Source: Leptospira ellisii
GTDB taxonomy: Bacteria; Spirochaetota; Leptospiria; Leptospirales; Leptospiraceae
Assembly: GCF_002811955.1 (NCBI RefSeq)
Contig: NZ_NPEF01000006.1
Location: 1 to 35,250, forward strand
Direction: 5' to 3'
DNA: 35,250 nucleotides
Part shown: positions 33,049 to 35,250 of the stretch, piece by piece
How positions within the stretch are numbered: the stretch's first letter is position 1
How the letters are laid out: each line of letters begins with the position of its first letter
Translations under genes and position numbers: made by a program
Notes under the pieces: generated by a model
Databases searched by the model: none
Told to the model about the DNA's origin: nothing
The model's input: the letters and a program-made list of their open reading frames with translations, nothing else

Positions 33049-33303
33049 TAGATGTTCCTCGTAAAATATCGAATCATCCCATAATCCCGGGCACCTCTGA
33101 TACTTTGAATTTTCAAGATGCGAATCCGGAAGATCAAAAAGTCGACGTCGACGAAAGAGAGGAAGGTTGGAATCGAGATAATCTGCGTCTTTTCTTGCAG
33201 AGACGCGCCGTATAAGACAACGATTTTAAAACCGCCTGTTTTTACAAGTACAAAAGATCCCTATATTCAAAATATCTGAATTACTCGGAAGCGAAACGGC
33301 GGA

Positions 33304-33960
33304 CTACTTTTTCGATTTTACCCTGATGGAACTCAGATCCGCCAACATCTTAAGGATCCTATTTTCCCTCGTCTTCGGGGTTTTCGCCTCCAAAACCGAT
33401 TCTATGAATTCCCGTTTATGGGACCAGGAAAGCAGATCGAAATTTTTTCCGGCGCTCTTATTTTTCGAAAAGGCTTTTCTTACGTCTTCCGGAAGATTTA
33501 CGGTTTTCTTTCCGTAATTTATGAATTTGGAAAGTTCCGGGCGTTTTTGTTTTTCCGCCTTAGAACCTCCCCTTTTTACTGTTTCCGATTTTTTAAAACG
33601 AAGCGCCGACCAAATGTCGTTTAACGATATTAATGCGACACCCTCGTAGTCGTTTTCCGTAAGAGGATTCCAACCGTGATCCCGGCTCAGATCCGTTTCG
33701 ATTCCCGAGGACTTTTTAGGATATGCGATCCAAAGTACGGTTTCTTCTTTTAGGAATTTCAGTATCTTCCCGAAGGAGGATTTTAAACCCGCCGTGGAAT
33801 CGGCGAACAATAGGACCGCATCCGCCTCGGAAACCTTCTTCACCGATACGATCCCGGAGGAAGCCGTAATTCGAAATTCCGTCTCGGCGAGCGATATAAA
33901 AAGATTACTTCCCGTTCGGAGTCTCATTTTTTTGATTCCGTCGGAATCGATTTCGATCAT
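33304..33960 (-). CDS. DUF3052 plus YdeI/OmdA domain protein
   Basis: A protein of about 218 residues with two recognisable parts. The N-terminal DUF3052-like half contains SEADAVLLFADSTAGLKS, TVLWIAYPKKSSGIETDL and SLNDIWSALRFK. The C-terminal YdeI/OmpD-associated (OmdA) segment reads VNLPEDVRKAFSKNKSAGKNF, LLSWSHKREFIESVLEAK and TRENRILKMLADL. OmdA proteins have been linked to envelope stress and bacteriocin protection, but the biochemical role is unknown. The start is uncertain: ATG 33960 or ATG 33924 fit the domain, while a TTG at 34026 would couple it directly to the kinase stop. Probably in one operon with the hybrid kinase upstream. Confidence 0.8.
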   Translation of the reverse strand: MIEIDSDGIKKMRLRTGSNLFISLAETEFRITASSGIVSVKKVSEADAVLLFADSTAGLKSSFGKILKFLKEETVLWIAYPKKSSGIETDLSRDHGWNPLTENDYEGVALISLNDIWSALRFKKSETVKRGGSKAEKQKRPELSKFINYGKKTVNLPEDVRKAFSKNKSAGKNFDLLSWSHKREFIESVLEAKTPKTRENRILKMLADLSSIRVKSKK

Positions 33961-34018
33961 AGGAAAAGAACGGTCCGATTTTATTACGCGATTGTAAATG
34001 AAAAATCGAAAACCTGGA

Positions 34019-35250
34019 TTAAACAAAATCCGGATCGGAGTTCGTATCCTCCGAAACTTCCGCCGCAGCAGACCGAAGTCTCGAACGGAATAGCTCCTCC
34101 AAAAGTTCCGCTAGGTCGTTTCTTCGAAACGGTTTTCGCAGGCTTGCGGAAAATCCGAATTCCTTCGGAGAGGATATGACCGGATCTTCGGAGTAACCGC
34201 TGGAAGCGACGGCGATCACGTCCGGGTCGTATTTTCTGATTTCCGCGATCGTCTTTTCCCCGCCCATTCCTCCTGGAATCGTAAGATCGAAGATGAGAGC
34301 GTCGAAAGGTTCTCCGAAATTTTTTGCGGATAGAAAAAGATCGATCGCGTCCGTTCCGTTTTTGGCGTTCGTCGTTTTATAACCCATCTGCCGAAGCATA
34401 TCCGAAACGATTTCCAGGATGAATTCCTCGTCGTCCATGATCAGTATTTTTCCTAGACCGCTATGATCGTTTTCCTTTTTCGAATACAAGGAAGGGATTC
34501 CGTTTTTGGAAACGGGAAGAAAGATATGGAACGTACTGCCGATTCCCAATTTGGAATCCACTTCGATTCCACCTTCGTGTTTTTGAACGATGGAATAGGA
34601 AGTCGCCAAACCTAGTCCCGTTCCTTTTTGTTTGGTCGTAAAAAACGGTTCGAAAATTCTCGGCAAAAGGTCTTTCGGAATTCCGATTCCGGAATCCTTG
34701 ATCGAGATCATAACGTATTTTCCCTCCTTTAAACGAAGGGAATTTTCGGAATTCAAAAAGACGTTTTTGGCGCTCACTTGAATGTTTCCGCCCAACGGCA
34801 TGGATTGTACGGAGTTGATGATGATGTTTTCTATCACTTGATGGATCTGATTTTCATCGAAGTCGCAAAGGTCCAAGTCTTCGTCGATATCGAAACGGCA
34901 GGAAACGTTCGAGCCGCTGAGCGCGAATAGGACACAATCGTTCAGAACGGGGGCCAAAGTTCCCGTTTTTCGAATCGGCTTTCCCCCTTTAGAGAAGGTG
35001 AGGAGTTGTTGCGTCAGATCCTTGGCTCGGTTGAAGACGTTGACGGCTTTGTCCAAATATTTCGCCGCAGGATCCGCCGCCGCCATCTTTTCGCGCGCGA
35101 GATCTATATAACCGAAAATTCCACCGAGGAGATTGTTGAAGTCGTGCGCGATTCCTCCGGCTAAAACGCCTAAACTCTCCAGCTTTTGCGCGTGTAACAA
35201 ACGTCTTTCTAATTCCAGTCGATCCACTTCCGCTTGTTTGCGGCCGGTGA
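34019..35250 (-). CDS. Hybrid sensor histidine kinase, N-terminus beyond window
   Basis: At least 410 residues of the C-terminal portion are visible; the frame is open to the right edge, so the sensor region is missing. It shows a HisKA domain with the phospho-accepting His in LAGGIAHDFNNLLGGIFGY, and a HATPase domain with N box (NQIHQVIENIIINSVQSM), DSGIGIP, FEPFFTTK and GTGLGLATSYSIVQKH. An attached receiver follows, with acidic pocket LIMDDEE, phosphoacceptor Asp in LIFDLTIPGGMGG, and Lys in LRKPFRR. The layout (HAHDFNN-type kinase plus receiver) is common for PAS-containing hybrid kinases in Leptospira. The input signal cannot be known from this part. Confidence 0.93.
   Translation of the reverse strand, partial: TGRKQAEVDRLELERRLLHAQKLESLGVLAGGIAHDFNNLLGGIFGYIDLAREKMAAADPAAKYLDKAVNVFNRAKDLTQQLLTFSKGGKPIRKTGTLAPVLNDCVLFALSGSNVSCRFDIDEDLDLCDFDENQIHQVIENIIINSVQSMPLGGNIQVSAKNVFLNSENSLRLKEGKYVMISIKDSGIGIPKDLLPRIFEPFFTTKQKGTGLGLATSYSIVQKHEGGIEVDSKLGIGSTFHIFLPVSKNGIPSLYSKKENDHSGLGKILIMDDEEFILEIVSDMLRQMGYKTTNAKNGTDAIDLFLSAKNFGEPFDALIFDLTIPGGMGGEKTIAEIRKYDPDVIAVASSGYSEDPVISSPKEFGFSASLRKPFRRNDLAELLEELFRSRLRSAAAEVSEDTNSDPDFV

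Noticed and set aside
33141..33152. GTCGACGTCGAC perfect 12-bp palindrome upstream of the helicase
   Set aside because: Single occurrence, no loop and no flanking context; could be chance.

Overview
The window looks like chromosome of a Leptospira species. The grounds are the gene content, the many spirochaete-type lipoproteins and beta-barrel or secreted proteins, the type II isocitrate dehydrogenase, a MurA with Asp at the usual catalytic Cys, and short GTGTGAGTTCCCACAC repeats of a kind I associate with this genus. Base composition by eye is in the mid to upper 40s percent G+C, above L. interrogans, so one of the higher-GC species is likely. Species assignment is inference. I see no phage, insertion sequence, CRISPR array or rRNA.

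Layout. 1-2061: a truncated ribonuclease D gene diverges from purF. The first 59 bases are an exact inverted copy of an internal purF segment, so the left edge is probably chimeric. 2165-8166: two acyltransferase-3 paralogues on the minus strand flank a MocR-type regulator that diverges from a PhzF-like gene coupled to an aminotransferase. 8182-9608 (minus): a lipoprotein with a DUF3347-like C-terminus and a coupled Cys-rich protein, upstream of the second acyltransferase. 9908-12726 (plus): a tight five-gene operon encoding a thioredoxin-like [2Fe-2S] protein, a quinone oxidoreductase-like enzyme, two envelope lipoproteins and a membrane-anchored protein. 12804-14785 (minus): murA coupled to a four-cluster ferredoxin, divergent from lnt (14944-16722). 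16723-17012: a repeat-bearing convergent spacer. 17013-21356: exported and hypothetical proteins plus icd. 21353-23333 (minus): mazG, a small hypothetical gene and a double-receiver regulator, overlapping end to end. 23489-26220: a membrane protein, an outer-membrane protein and a LOG-family nucleotide hydrolase. 26263-29089 (minus): ankyrin protein, AEC permease, tRNA-Thr and a DUF2889 protein. 29239-35250: a short-chain dehydrogenase, a SUMF1-fold exported protein, a DEAD-box helicase, a DUF3052/YdeI protein and a hybrid histidine kinase cut by the right edge.

Genes are packed densely, and several adjacent pairs share ATGA, TTGA or CTGA stop/start overlaps. This suggests translational coupling and made several non-ATG starts the best choice. 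Most of the window is housekeeping or envelope biology. The parts most worth a second look are the inverted purF fragment, the MocR-PhzF-aminotransferase block flanked by a 28-bp direct repeat, the Asp-type MurA coupled to a ferredoxin, and the regulator whose first receiver domain is degenerate.
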